A stretch of 47,958 nt of DNA from Ruminococcus sp. (GCA_017478965.1 JAFVCV010000011.1:1-47958); one strand, 5' to 3'. Positions 34,146 to 43,500 are shown, counted from the first letter of the stretch. Notes: generated by a model not told the origin, from the sequence alone. Numbers and translations are program-made.

Positions 34146-34583
34146 ATGGACATCGAAGTGCTGAGGGCGGAGGAGACCTGGCAGCAGACCGGGGCCTATT
34201 ACGTCAGGATACAGGCTATGGCCAGAAAACACAGCATACCTCTTCGGCGGGAATTTGACGAACACGACGGTCCGCAGACTAAGTACATCGTTCTGACTGA
34301 CAGTGATTTTCCCGTGGCCACCTGCCGATTTTACCCGCTGGATACAGAACGGGCAATGGTGGGCAGGGTCGTGGTCCTGCCGGAATACCGTGGAAGGGGC
34401 CTTGGTAAGAGGGTCCTGGACGAGTGTGAGAGATGGCTCCGTGAGCTCGGCTATCGGAAGGCCCTTATCGAGAGCCGGGACGTGTGCGTGGGATTTTACG
34501 AAAAGCAGGGTTATACCGTGACTGAAAACAGGATCATTCACGGCGACACATTTGACTGTGTGCCAATGGAAAAAACGCTGTGA
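34146..34583 (+). CDS. GNAT family N-acetyltransferase
   Basis: A 145-residue acetyl-CoA-dependent acyltransferase. Motif A is VVLPEYRGRGLGKRVL, the pyrophosphate-binding loop, followed by ALIESRDVCVGFYEKQGYTV (motif B region). Length is normal for the ElaA/small GNAT type. It has an AAAGGAG site, follows the lyase gene and ends at a terminator, so the two form an operon. The acetyl acceptor cannot be deduced. Confidence 0.9.
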   Translation: MDIEVLRAEETWQQTGAYYVRIQAMARKHSIPLRREFDEHDGPQTKYIVLTDSDFPVATCRFYPLDTERAMVGRVVVLPEYRGRGLGKRVLDECERWLRELGYRKALIESRDVCVGFYEKQGYTVTENRIIHGDTFDCVPMEKTL

Positions 34584-34592
34584 AAAGCAAGA

Positions 34593-34621
34593 AACGCAGG
34601 ATACAACGGGTATCCCGCGTT
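34593..34621. terminator. Terminator between converging genes
   Basis: AACGC-a-GGATAC / GTATCC-c-GCGTT (one mismatch) with loop AACGG, followed by TTTTTCATTTT on the plus strand. The minus side continues TCTTGCTTTTC and may also stop the nucleotidyltransferase transcript. Confidence 0.8.
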
Positions 34622-34629
34622 TTTTCATT

Positions 34630-35772
34630 TTATTTACCTTTTAAAAGCCGTCCCAGCTCATATCCGGTCCTGTCCTTGTTTTTTGTCAGCGCCCTTCTGA
34701 TGCGGCTAACCATCAGCAGCGGCAGCCTTAGTCTGTTCTCATAATACCAGGGATAATAGGAGGCGAACAGGGCGTACCTCGTGTCGCTCTTCCTTACAGG
34801 CACCAGCACCCTGTTTTTAAGATATCTGAGCTTTGCGAAAAGGCCCTTGCCGTATCTGTCCATGGTGTTTTTTACCCTGTTGTCCACGGTGCCGTAGGTA
34901 CCGCTGAAAACAATGTAGCTAAGCATTCTCTTGTTTTCGGCAGAAAGCTTTTCCCCGCCGAAAAGGCTCATAGCCAGACTGCTGCTCTGCCTTTCAAATT
35001 CATCAATGCCAAGCTTGCGGCACTGGCTCTCGATATACTCCAAGTCCATAGAAACGCAGTTTTCTTTCAGATAAACATAGGTGTCCACCAGAGAACGCAG
35101 ACCTGTCCCCCCGGCGCTGTAGTGCTTGAATTCATGGGCGACCATATAGACATAGAAATCCTCCGGAGTGAAATGATAGCCATAGGAATTCTCCTCGTCC
35201 TTTATCAGCCTGTCTTTGATACCGTCATAGTATTCATAGAGCCTGATCCCAGGGGTCATGGTGAAAAGCCGGGTGTGCATCTCAAAGTTGCTGACCGGTT
35301 GCTTATAGTAGATATCATGGTTCCCGGCGCCGAAACGTTCGGTGGTAAAGCCCAGGCTCTCCATTATCCTTCTGACGTCCCCGGCACGGGTCCGGTCAAA
35401 GAGTATATCGTTGTCGGACATCTGCCGCATACCGTATTCCGGGTACAGCTCTTTGAGCAATGCGCCTTTCAGCGGCATATACCAGATCTTTTCCTCTTCG
35501 AGCCGTTCAAGGAGCAATCCCCTGTCAATATCCATCTGGGCGTTTTTCCTTATGGCTTTTCCCATTGCCTGTGTAAATCGCTCATCTCTGACGCCGGCAC
35601 TGCCAAGGGCCATTGCGCACATAGCCGTCAGAAGATGGCTCTCTGAGGCCTTGTATACCTTATCAAGGTCCATCTTTGCTACCCTGCCGCTGCTCGGCAC
35701 ACGCTCGTTCACAGCGCAGTATGCAAGATAGATCACGTCCTTTACGGCTTTTAAGTATTCCTGTCTGTTCAT
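34630..35772 (-). CDS. Nucleotidyltransferase family protein (NTP_transf_5-like)
   Basis: A 380-residue protein whose middle section matches the uncharacterised nucleotidyltransferase family: PLKGALLKELYPEYGMRQMSDNDILF (split here by its conserved points) has the LKG, YP, R-x-x-SD-x-D pattern, the Asp pair probably binding metal. A later MVAHEFKHY segment is also typical. Members occur next to PqqD, HPr-kinase-like and ABC genes in RiPP clusters, where some modify peptide phosphates or side chains. The ATG overlaps the ABC exporter stop by 4 nt, and it is the last gene of the array. The donor nucleotide is unknown. Confidence 0.82.
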   Translation of the reverse strand: MNRQEYLKAVKDVIYLAYCAVNERVPSSGRVAKMDLDKVYKASESHLLTAMCAMALGSAGVRDERFTQAMGKAIRKNAQMDIDRGLLLERLEEEKIWYMPLKGALLKELYPEYGMRQMSDNDILFDRTRAGDVRRIMESLGFTTERFGAGNHDIYYKQPVSNFEMHTRLFTMTPGIRLYEYYDGIKDRLIKDEENSYGYHFTPEDFYVYMVAHEFKHYSAGGTGLRSLVDTYVYLKENCVSMDLEYIESQCRKLGIDEFERQSSSLAMSLFGGEKLSAENKRMLSYIVFSGTYGTVDNRVKNTMDRYGKGLFAKLRYLKNRVLVPVRKSDTRYALFASYYPWYYENRLRLPLLMVSRIRRALTKNKDRTGYELGRLLKGK

Positions 35773-37481
35773 ATTTCCTCTATCCCATTCTCGGTAAATC
35801 TCAGTACCCTGTCGCAGATCTCCAGTGCGGCGGGGCGGTGGGTCACTATCACCACTGTCTTGTCGGTCAGGCTCCTCAGGTTCTGAAGGAGCCGCTTTTC
35901 GGTATTTTCGTCCAGGGCCGAAGTCGCCTCATCGAGAAGAAGTATAGGGCTGTCCGAAAACACTGCCCTTGCCACCGCAAGGCGCTGCATCTGTCCCTCG
36001 GAAAGCCCTGTGCCACGCTCGCCAAGGACCGTATCAAGGCCGTTTTCCAGCTCCGAGATGAATTCTCCGGCACAGGCTATCTCAAGGGCCTTGGATATCC
36101 TTTCCTCATCGTTCATTCCCGACCTGTCCGCAAAGGTCACGACCTCCCGGACGGTCCCGGACATGAGCTGGTTCCCCTGAGGGACATAAGCAAAGAGCCT
36201 CAGCCATTTGCTGTCCAGATCTTCGTACTCGCCATCTTTCCACCTAAGATATCTCCAGCCCCGGTCAGGACTGTAAATGCACATCAGCATTTTCAGCACT
36301 GTGGATTTTCCGCAGCCGCTGTGGCCGGTAAATGCGGTATATCCGCCTTTTTTGATCTCAAGGTCCAGCCCGCTCAATACCACCGGCTGGCCCTCCTTTT
36401 TCAGTCCCTCGATCTCCTGAGCACTGGGATAATAGGTAAAGGCCGCATCCTTCAGCCCAAAGCTCTCCAGCTCCTCCTCATAATACCGCCTGACCTCATC
36501 AAGTGCCGCCGGCTCCCGCCGGGAGTCCTCAAAGCTCTCGATCTCCATAAGGCGCTCGGCGCTGGCTGTCATGGCGTAAAACCTGGGCAGATAGCCGGTG
36601 ATGTTGGCAAAAGGCGACCTTATCTGAGAGATGAGCTGAGTCACCGCCGTCAGTGTGCCGAAAGTAACGGTGCCGTTAAGGATACCGTAGCCGCAGTACA
36701 CCGCCCCGAAGACATACATACCGCTCATGGCGGTGCCGAAACCGATGTTGCACAGGTTCGAGAAACGCAGCCTTCTCATTCTTGCGTTTTTATGGTCCGC
36801 CATTTTTTCCGCCGCTTGCAGGCCTGTCTGTTCCTCCGCAGCAAATGACCTTATCATCATCAGACTGCCGATGCGTTCCTGCAAAAATATCCTCAGCCGT
36901 CCGTCAGTCTCCTGCACCCTCTTGTGGAGCCTTTTCATGACCCTTCTGAAGGCATAGGTCAGCACCATCAGCACCGCACCTCCCGGCAGAAGGATAGCTG
37001 CAAACCTCCGGTCAAGGGCGATTATCATGACCAGCGCACTGACGAGCTTTACCGCCGTCGCCGCAAGTCCCGGAAGGATATCCACATAGCCGTTAGCCAC
37101 GACCACACTGTCGTTGGTCAGTCGGTTTAGCCACTCCCCCGAGTGGACAGCGCTGACCCGTTCTGGGTCCTTGCTGAGGATATTGTCCATGAGCCTGCCT
37201 TTAAAAATATTCTCGAAGGTTGACCTGGAAAGCTCGTTGAGCCACCGTATCACCGCCCTCATGGCAAGCTGCGCCGCCGTTAGCAACACCAGAAGCGTCA
37301 CCCATCTGGTGAACCCGGCCCTGTCCCCTGCCGTAGCAAAGTCCACAAGGTTGCGCAAAAAAAGCGCATAAAGCACCCCGCTGCCCCCGTTCAGCGACTG
37401 GACCAGCATCAGTGCTGCAATATATCGTTTTTTCTTTCCCGGAACGGCGTAAAGCCATTTGATGGTGTTATTTTTTTCCAT
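35769..37481 (-). CDS. ABC exporter, fused membrane and ATPase domains
   Basis: A 570-residue half-transporter with six membrane helices (about 20-310) followed by the ATPase domain: Walker A GHSGCGKST, a slightly divergent signature LSEGQMQRL, Walker B PILLLDEATSALDE and H-loop VIVTHRPA. There is no N-terminal C39 peptidase domain, so any leader removal must be done by another enzyme, perhaps the S24/S26 peptidase encoded just upstream. It overlaps that gene by 14 nt. In this setting export of the small peptide encoded at 39526 is the natural guess. Confidence 0.92.
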   Translation of the reverse strand: MEKNNTIKWLYAVPGKKKRYIAALMLVQSLNGGSGVLYALFLRNLVDFATAGDRAGFTRWVTLLVLLTAAQLAMRAVIRWLNELSRSTFENIFKGRLMDNILSKDPERVSAVHSGEWLNRLTNDSVVVANGYVDILPGLAATAVKLVSALVMIIALDRRFAAILLPGGAVLMVLTYAFRRVMKRLHKRVQETDGRLRIFLQERIGSLMMIRSFAAEEQTGLQAAEKMADHKNARMRRLRFSNLCNIGFGTAMSGMYVFGAVYCGYGILNGTVTFGTLTAVTQLISQIRSPFANITGYLPRFYAMTASAERLMEIESFEDSRREPAALDEVRRYYEEELESFGLKDAAFTYYPSAQEIEGLKKEGQPVVLSGLDLEIKKGGYTAFTGHSGCGKSTVLKMLMCIYSPDRGWRYLRWKDGEYEDLDSKWLRLFAYVPQGNQLMSGTVREVVTFADRSGMNDEERISKALEIACAGEFISELENGLDTVLGERGTGLSEGQMQRLAVARAVFSDSPILLLDEATSALDENTEKRLLQNLRSLTDKTVVIVTHRPAALEICDRVLRFTENGIEEI

Positions 37482-37923
37482 ATACTATTCTCTTGACTGC
37501 GGAGCGTGTCCTCATTTTGATTCTTTTCAGCAAAGTCCTCGGCCCGACTGTGCAAAGGATAAACCCGGAATACAGTCTGTAGGGCAGAAAGTTCACGCTG
37601 CGTTCCTTCCCGTTCCTGACATATCCTATCATCACACCGATGATATCGCTGTCCCTTATGCCGTATTCCTTTTTCACGCAGTTATCTCCAAGGATAACAT
37701 AATCCTCCGGCCTGGTCTCTATTACCCTGTGGAGAACATACTTATCCGGAGGCCTGCGGTAAAGTACCACATCGCCCCTTCTGCATCGTTTACTGCCCTT
37801 TTTCTTCACGGTAAAAAGGTCCCTGCCCTGTCTGAGCAATGGCAGCATACTGACTCCCACATTGGTGTATGTCAGTGTGCCGTGCTTTTCCAGGTACTCC
37901 TCATAGCTCATCCCATTTTTCAT
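37468..37923 (-). CDS. S24/S26-type serine peptidase
   Basis: A 151-residue signal-peptidase-like protein. The catalytic Ser is at about 25 in VGVSMLPLLRQG, and the general base position has His at about 65 (YVLHRVIE) rather than Lys, as in ER-type enzymes. GDVVLYRRP and VILGDNCVKKE complete the fold, ending in DIIGVMIGYVR. There is no strong membrane anchor at the N-terminus; a weak hydrophobic patch near 113-125 may associate it with the membrane. ATGA overlap with the kinase-like gene. It probably removes a leader from a peptide handled by this cluster. Confidence 0.85.
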   Translation of the reverse strand: MKNGMSYEEYLEKHGTLTYTNVGVSMLPLLRQGRDLFTVKKKGSKRCRRGDVVLYRRPPDKYVLHRVIETRPEDYVILGDNCVKKEYGIRDSDIIGVMIGYVRNGKERSVNFLPYRLYSGFILCTVGPRTLLKRIKMRTRSAVKRIVYGKK

Positions 37924-38648
37924 CTCATGCCCTCGTAAGCCACCCTGGCAGCCTCGCTCTCCATATTGCAGCCAAGTCTGTAAAGCTTAACATTTTCTAT
38001 CACAGTGTCCAGCAGCTCCATAGTCTTCACCAGGGCTGCCGGGTCCCTCGGCCGATAGGTCTGCTGCAAAAGTCTGGGGTAGACCTCATGGGGACTGACC
38101 CTTTCAATAGTATTATCAGCCGCCCTTTCCAGCAGACAAATTGCCTTCAGCGGCACAGAGATGTTGCTCCCAAGGCGGTGTTTGCCGTTATAGGGGGTCC
38201 CATGGATCATTATACCACATTCTGAAGCAGTCATCAAGGGCTTGTCATCATTTACCATGATCGCCCTGTCTCCCAGCATTTCCCGCCATAGTCTTGTGTG
38301 GGTGGACTTTCCCGTTCCTGACCGGGCAGTGAAAAGGTATCCCTCCCCGTCAACAGCAATGCAGGAGCCGTGAAACAGAAAGGTATCAAAGAGCGGCATT
38401 TTCTCTGCGATCTTCCGGTAGACCGCCAGCTCCTCCAGATAGCTGTCCGAAGAATTGGACGGCTGCCTGCCCTCCAGCCTGGCTGTCCTTATGCTCTGCT
38501 CCCGTTCATATGCGATATCAGCCACCGTAGTTTCGACCGTGATCTCAGGTACCTCTTCGCAGCGGTAGTCCTTGCAGTACTCATGCACCTCAGCATAAAG
38601 TGACCTTATCCCGATGACCCTTCCAGCGATCCTGTAAGTGCCGGTCAT
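37920..38648 (-). CDS. HPr kinase-like protein
   Basis: A 242-residue P-loop protein related to HPr kinase/phosphorylase. His about 93 (FLFHGSCI) and the Walker A loop ARSGTGKSTH (about 109-118) are followed by MVNDDKPLM, matching the HPrK pattern of H, G-x-x-x-x-G-K-S and D-D. It lacks the N-terminal domain of true HprK, as do the tailoring kinases known from some lasso-peptide clusters that phosphorylate a C-terminal Ser. I prefer the ATG at 38648 (one-base TGATG overlap with the PqqD gene, GAGG 7 nt ahead) over a GTG one codon earlier. Likely target: a peptide of this cluster. Confidence 0.85.
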   Translation of the reverse strand: MTGTYRIAGRVIGIRSLYAEVHEYCKDYRCEEVPEITVETTVADIAYEREQSIRTARLEGRQPSNSSDSYLEELAVYRKIAEKMPLFDTFLFHGSCIAVDGEGYLFTARSGTGKSTHTRLWREMLGDRAIMVNDDKPLMTASECGIMIHGTPYNGKHRLGSNISVPLKAICLLERAADNTIERVSPHEVYPRLLQQTYRPRDPAALVKTMELLDTVIENVKLYRLGCNMESEAARVAYEGMR

Positions 38649-38911
38649 CACTTTCCCTCGATGGCCCCGATGGCCCGCAGCTCGGTGACGACCTTGTGGA
38701 CATCGGCCTCTATCCTGCCCTCGGGAGCGTCGTATTTCTCACGCATTTTCCTGACGATCTCGGCCTCAGTAGTATCCTCCTTCATAAGTCCAAGTACCTC
38801 GCCCAGCATCTTGTTGCCCTTTACCAGCCCCGAAAACTTTGCGCTGCCTGTGGCGACCAGCATGGTCTCCTTTTTTGTCTCATGGACAATGAAATCCTTT
38901 TTGAGTTTCAT
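38648..38911 (-). CDS. PqqD-family peptide-recognition protein (RRE)
   Basis: An 87-residue winged-helix protein of the PqqD type, which binds leader peptides and presents them to modifying enzymes. Visible features are the beta strands around VHETKKETMLVATG, a GLVKGNKMLGEVLGLM helix, TTEAEIVRKMREKYDAPEGRI-type helix and wing, and a final helix VVTELRAIGAI. It starts 18 nt after the lipoprotein gene with AAAGGAA ahead of the ATG. Its presence is the main reason to read this region as a RiPP-like pathway. Confidence 0.85.
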   Translation of the reverse strand: MKLKKDFIVHETKKETMLVATGSAKFSGLVKGNKMLGEVLGLMKEDTTEAEIVRKMREKYDAPEGRIEADVHKVVTELRAIGAIEGK

Positions 38912-38929
38912 GGTTATTCCTTTCTGTTT

Positions 38930-39448
38930 TTACAAGTCAGGGTCTATCTCACCGTAGCCCACCTGGCCCGTTTCCTCATTGACTCCGCCTGGAGCCAGCG
39001 TCTCTGCGGTCAGCTCCGGGAGCTCTGTTTGTTTTTTAGTCGTGACTGCTGCTTTTGAGCTGATTTCTGTCCCGGCCGTACTTAGTTCCGTATCGCTCTG
39101 CTCATCAACGCTTGTGACAGTGCCGTGCTCATCTGAACTTTCGCTCACCTCTGCAAAACTGTTATTCTGCTCGCTGGCCGCAGTTTCGCTCTTTTCGCTC
39201 AAACTGTTCTGGCCCGCCTGGCTTTCTGAGTCATTCTCTTTGGTCATGCCGCTGCTGCTAGTTTCCTGCTTCACTTCATCACCGCTGCTCTCAGCAAATG
39301 AACTCCCCAGCGTAGTCTCATTTGTTACGCTGCTGTCCGGTAGACTTCCCACCGATGCGCTGCTATCTGTGCTTTTGCCCTTGTCCGTCCTGCATGAAGA
39401 CAGCAGTATCGCCCCACAAAGGGCTATCAAAAAGTATTTTACTCTCAT
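38930..39448 (-). CDS. Ser/Thr/Glu-rich lipoprotein with GEIDPD C-terminus
   Basis: A 172-residue exported lipoprotein: MRVKYFLIALCGAILLSSC gives a signal peptide with lipobox LSSC. The mature part is almost entirely Ser, Glu, Thr, Asp and Gln without hydrophobic core, so it is probably a disordered spacer. It ends GYGEIDPDL, nearly the same as the end of the small peptide encoded upstream (GSGEIDPDE). GGGAGAG precedes the ATG. It may display or receive the modified tail motif, act as an immunity or carrier protein, or be a Ser-rich kinase target; none of these is proven. Confidence 0.75.
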   Translation of the reverse strand: MRVKYFLIALCGAILLSSCRTDKGKSTDSSASVGSLPDSSVTNETTLGSSFAESSGDEVKQETSSSGMTKENDSESQAGQNSLSEKSETAASEQNNSFAEVSESSDEHGTVTSVDEQSDTELSTAGTEISSKAAVTTKKQTELPELTAETLAPGGVNEETGQVGYGEIDPDL

Positions 39449-39473
39449 GGCTCTCCCTTTTTACAGACTAAAT

Positions 39474-39499
39474 CAGCAGGCAGCTTTTGCTGCCTGCTG
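39474..39499 (-). terminator. Strong hairpin between peptide and lipoprotein genes
   Basis: CAGCAGGCAGC / GCTGCCTGCTG, a perfect 11-bp stem with a 4-nt loop. The minus strand continues ATTTAGTCTG, a poor U-tract, so it is more likely a partial terminator or an RNase barrier that keeps the upstream peptide mRNA abundant. Confidence 0.6.
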
Positions 39500-39525
39500 A
39501 AATAGACATTTAATGATCCGGATCT

Positions 39526-39675
39526 TTACTCATCAGGATCTATCTCACCGCTGCCAGTGCCGCCGCCGCCAGCCTCAGATGCGTTGCCAGCAGTCGAGCT
39601 GTTGGAGTCAGTGATGACATCCTCCGTTTCAAACATGAAAACTTCAAATTCCACGTCAGAATACTTCTTCTTCAC
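39526..39675 (-). CDS. 49-residue candidate precursor peptide
   Basis: A short gene. It reads MKKKYSDVEFEVFMFETEDV, then ITDSNSS, a Gly/Ala/Ser-rich section with four consecutive Gly, and ends GSGEIDPDE. Basic start, FExEDVIT-like core and small-residue tail resemble the short leader-core peptides found in many clostridia. The GTG at 39675 has GGAG 9 nt ahead; an ATG at 39684 touches that site and is less likely. It lies 17 nt after the end of the large surface-protein frame and before the PqqD/HprK/S24/ABC genes. It has no Cys and few hydrophobics, so thioether bridging is impossible; phosphorylation or nucleotidylation of the tail is conceivable. Confidence 0.7.
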   Translation of the reverse strand: MKKKYSDVEFEVFMFETEDVITDSNSSTAGNASEAGGGGTGSGEIDPDE

Positions 39676-39692
39676 TTTGATCATCTCCTTTA

Positions 39693-40520
39693 CTATTCAG
39701 CTGTATCATATGTAACAGCTACGAACGAATCATCATAGATGGTATATTCCTGACCGGACTTATCCCTGACCTTAACGTAGCTTATCACATAGAAATACCT
39801 GTCATTTGCTGTCATCTTCATAGTCAGATCATAAGCAGTCTCACCTTCGGTGCTGCCGAAATCTACTACAGATGCGCTTGCGTCATTCTTGAGGAAGTCT
39901 TCAACGTCATAACCCTCTGCATTGCTCAGATCAGTGGATATGTCGTCGAGATAACCAAGTTTCTTGTTTGTAGCATACTTGATACCGTAAGATACAAACT
40001 CATAGTCGCTGGGAACTCTCTTCTGAACGTTGAACACTATAGCATTGTCACCGCTTGCAGTTGTTCCCTTCTTGACGCTGTTGATGTAGGCAATAGGAGC
40101 ATCATTATCAACAGCGGATTCATAGCTGGTCGCCGTCAGATCACCGTAAACGACAATGTCCTCACCGGTCTCATCGTCTGTAACGATCATGTAAGGTATC
40201 GCATAGAAATACCTGTTTTCTACCGACATCTTCATGGTCAATCTGTAAGCGCTGTCTTCCTCATTGTAATTAAATACTACCTTAGATGCACTTGTCTTCA
40301 GATATTCAATGATCTCATCACGATTAGTGCTGCTGAAGTCGATGGTATAATCATCGCTCAGACCGATCTTGGTGTTAGTTGCGTACCTCAGACCGTATTC
40401 CTTGAAGGTATAGCCATCGGGAACTGCCTTGCTGACATTGTAAACTATTGCGTTATCGCCGGCGGAGTTCATGCCCTTATTTACCGAGGTGGTAAATACA
40501 GTCGGCTCCAGCTCAACGTT
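39693..40520 (-). pseudogene. In-frame continuation of the surface protein beyond a TAG: two tandem domains
   Basis: This stretch reads in the same frame as the giant gene after its TAG (40521-40523) and codes for 275 residues ending TYDTAE. It consists of two homologous domains of about 135 residues: repeat 1 starts VELEPTVFTTSVNKG and repeat 2 starts APIAYINSVKKG; both contain GDNAIV(Y/F)NV, YG(L/I)(R/K)YATN and LTMKM. Repeat 1 begins before the first available ATG (40472), and no ATG, GTG or TTG lies between the TAG and that point. The domains were therefore made as the C-terminus of the giant protein. The TAG may be a nonsense mutation, a sequence error or a read-through site. An independent short product from 40472 (259 residues) is possible but has a poor RBS. 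Confidence 0.7.
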
Positions 40521-43500
40521 CTAGCCTTCGTCAGCAAATACAGCATAAAGGTCCGTATTCTCAGTGAGGAAATAATTGAACTTTTCCTGAGTGCCAACTA
40601 CCGTGCCGTCTTCACTTCCGAGTCTCCAGCATACGAACTGCTTGCCGGACATCGTAGGTGCCTCACAATGGATATTGGTCCTCATTCTTGTGGTAACTGT
40701 CGCAAATACCTGTCCGTCATAATAGAGGTTGATGGTGTAGGAACTTGCATGAGGAGTAACTGCCTCTTCTTCTACTTCAAGAGTAGCGGAGTTTTCGCCC
40801 TCATAAGCATTCTTGCCGGTCACTTCTACGGTATAGGTATCGGGGGCTGTCAGGTCGGTCACTTCTTCGCCGGCAGAATTCCTGACAACATAGGTGTAGT
40901 CAGTATCAGCTGCAAGCTCATCGTCACCCATCCTGACTGTCACAACAGGCTCGCCGTTCTCACCGCAAGTCAGTGTAACATCAGCCTCTGAGATATCCTT
41001 CTTAGCCAGTACGTTCCACTCCAGCTCCACGCTGCCGGTGTAGTTGCCCTCATCAGCAGCCTTCAGAACTACATGGTAGATACTGGGTTCAACTGCGGGT
41101 ATCTCTGACTCATCACTGTCGATAACATAATCGTCACCTTCGGCAAGTTCAGTTGTTATAACAGGTCTGAGCTTGCTGCCGTCAGCATAGGAATCATCTA
41201 CAGTGAACATCTCAGGCTTGAGGGTTATCTTAGTCACTTCCAGAGTGCCTGTCAGGTCTGTTTCGATGAAGTAATTATCATTTGAAACAGTGATATCAGC
41301 AACTGCTGCGGTAAAGCTGTAGGTCCCGACGGGCCTTGTTTCAGCCGTGGTCTCCTCAATAGCTATCCTCTCTACTGTTACCTGCACATCGTCGTCGTTG
41401 ATAACGCCGGCTGTGATAACGGCAGCAGTCGTTTCAGGGTCAGCCTGACCGTACTCGATGGACAGATCGTCAAGAGCAACTGTCAGAGCCTTCTTCCTGA
41501 TCTCAAAATCAGACTCAAAGGTCTTTGAAACATAGTTCTTGTGGCTTATAGTAGCCTTTACAGTGTATGTGCCTGCATTGACGGGAACTTCATCGCTGGA
41601 AACGCCTTGTGCATCTATGAACTCATAGGTCACAGTCGTTCCCTCAGCGGGGTCTGATCCTTCCGACGGCAGCTCATAACCGAGAGTCTCGCCATAGGTG
41701 ATATCGCTGACGTCATAAGTCCTGTCCTCGAACTTGTTCTCAACTATCTTCCAGTTAACATCGTATGTGCCGGTATAGCTGCCTGTGCCCCTGATCTCAG
41801 TGTTGTATGGACCTACCTCGCTGTCATACTTCTTGCCGCTGACATATTCAAATGTTACCGGATCGTTCCAGACATTCTCATATTCCAGAGTAAGATTGCC
41901 GTCCTTCAGAATGTAAACTCTTGCGCCGGTGTAAACGAACCCGTCTTCCTGTGCCAGAGTCTTGGTCACAGCATCAGAGCCGATGTCCACAGGAGTTACC
42001 TGGAACACGCCGTCCGCAAAGCTTATCTCATAGTTCGGATAATCCTCTTCATCGAAAGCCGCATCAGGCTGGAAAGCATAGCCTTCATCATTGACTGCGC
42101 CCCTTGCATCTCTGTAAGCATCTGCTGCGTCAAGGAGGTCCTTGCCGTCAAATGCGTTGTCCTTTTTGCCTTCTACCGTGTATTCCGGTGCAAAATCGGT
42201 CCGGCCGTCGGTGGTGCCGTAAACTACGGTCTGGCCGTCAGCGGGAACAATGGTCACAGGTGCCTTGGCGATCGTGAAGTTCTCAGTCAGCACTACGTCT
42301 TCAATGTTGCCGTCGGGGTCATGCAGGGTTATAGTTGCACTATGAGCGCCTGCTGACATACCGTCGTCACCTTCTGCGAACGTTATGGTCTTCTCTGCCT
42401 TTGCCAGCATCTCATCTGCTACAGCGTTGTTTTCATCTGCAACAGCTATTGTGAAGTCTGTCAGATCTACCTGTGCTGCATCATAGGTGATATTTTCACT
42501 AACAGTGAAGTCTGCATCGGTGAGCGTGCAGGCTGCCACACTGACAACGATGTCCTTCTGGCCCTTAAAGTTGGGGCCGATGTCCTCGCCATAGACAGTA
42601 ACTATGTTATCGCCCTGGTTCTTCACTGAATACTTTGTGATATCAAGGAAACCTGCATCTGGATCCAGAGGATGGTTTTCAGCGTCATATACAAGGACCT
42701 GGAACGCCTGCGGCTGACCTGTGTAGGTCAGAGCATTAGGCGAATAGATCCTGGCGCCGTCTGCGTTCTGATCGTTCTCACAGTCTGTGATATCGAACTT
42801 ATCAACTACTATAGGAAGATCATAGTATTCAACGCCCTCAGGCATCTTGTAGCAGCAGTCTGGATCATCGGATATCGCTATCCTCAGTTTGTAATTACCT
42901 GCATTGATGACAGAGATACTGTCGCTTTCATGGAAGTTCTCATCATTGTCTACATAGCCGATGACTCTGATATCTCTTCCGTAGATGATATTGGTATCTG
43001 CGTATCTGAGATCTGTTACTCCTATAACATGAGAGGTGTTTGTAAAGGTATAATGATCCTTGCCCTCTGCGATCGTTACATCGCCTTCTTCAAGCACCTT
43101 CTTCTCGATGGTATAGCTCTTAGTGAAAGTGCCTGCATAATTGTTGACGCCTGTGATAATCACTTCATAAGCAGCGCTGTTCTTAACATCGCCTTCTTCA
43201 ACATCTTCACCGCCCTTTTTGTAAGTTACGGTGTAATCGGTATCTCTAGCAAGCTCTGCTCCGCCCACGCCTTTAACGGTGATCTCGGGGAGATTTGCTG
43301 AACCGTTGTAGATGTTCGATTCGGTGACTGTTACATCAGTTTCCGCAAGTGCTGCGGGGCTGATCTTCCATTCAACAGTCTTCGTGCCGGTGTAATTGCC
43401 GGTGCCCTCAACTGTGATGGTATATGTGTCGGCAGCCGTCTTTTTATTATTGGTAACGGTGTAATCCGTTCCCTCGGCGAGCTCTGCTGTCTCACCATCT

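Noticed and set aside
35676-36848. 390-codon plus-strand open frame opposite the ABC exporter
   Set aside because: Antisense shadow; the exporter has all ABC motifs and coupled starts.
34630-39675. Interpretation as a complete lasso-peptide cluster
   Set aside because: No asparagine-synthetase-like cyclase or transglutaminase-like leader protease in the window, so only the tailoring and export genes match.
40521-40523. TAG read as pyrrolysine or reassigned codon
   Set aside because: metH also ends in TAG and no pyl genes are visible, so TAG works as a stop here.
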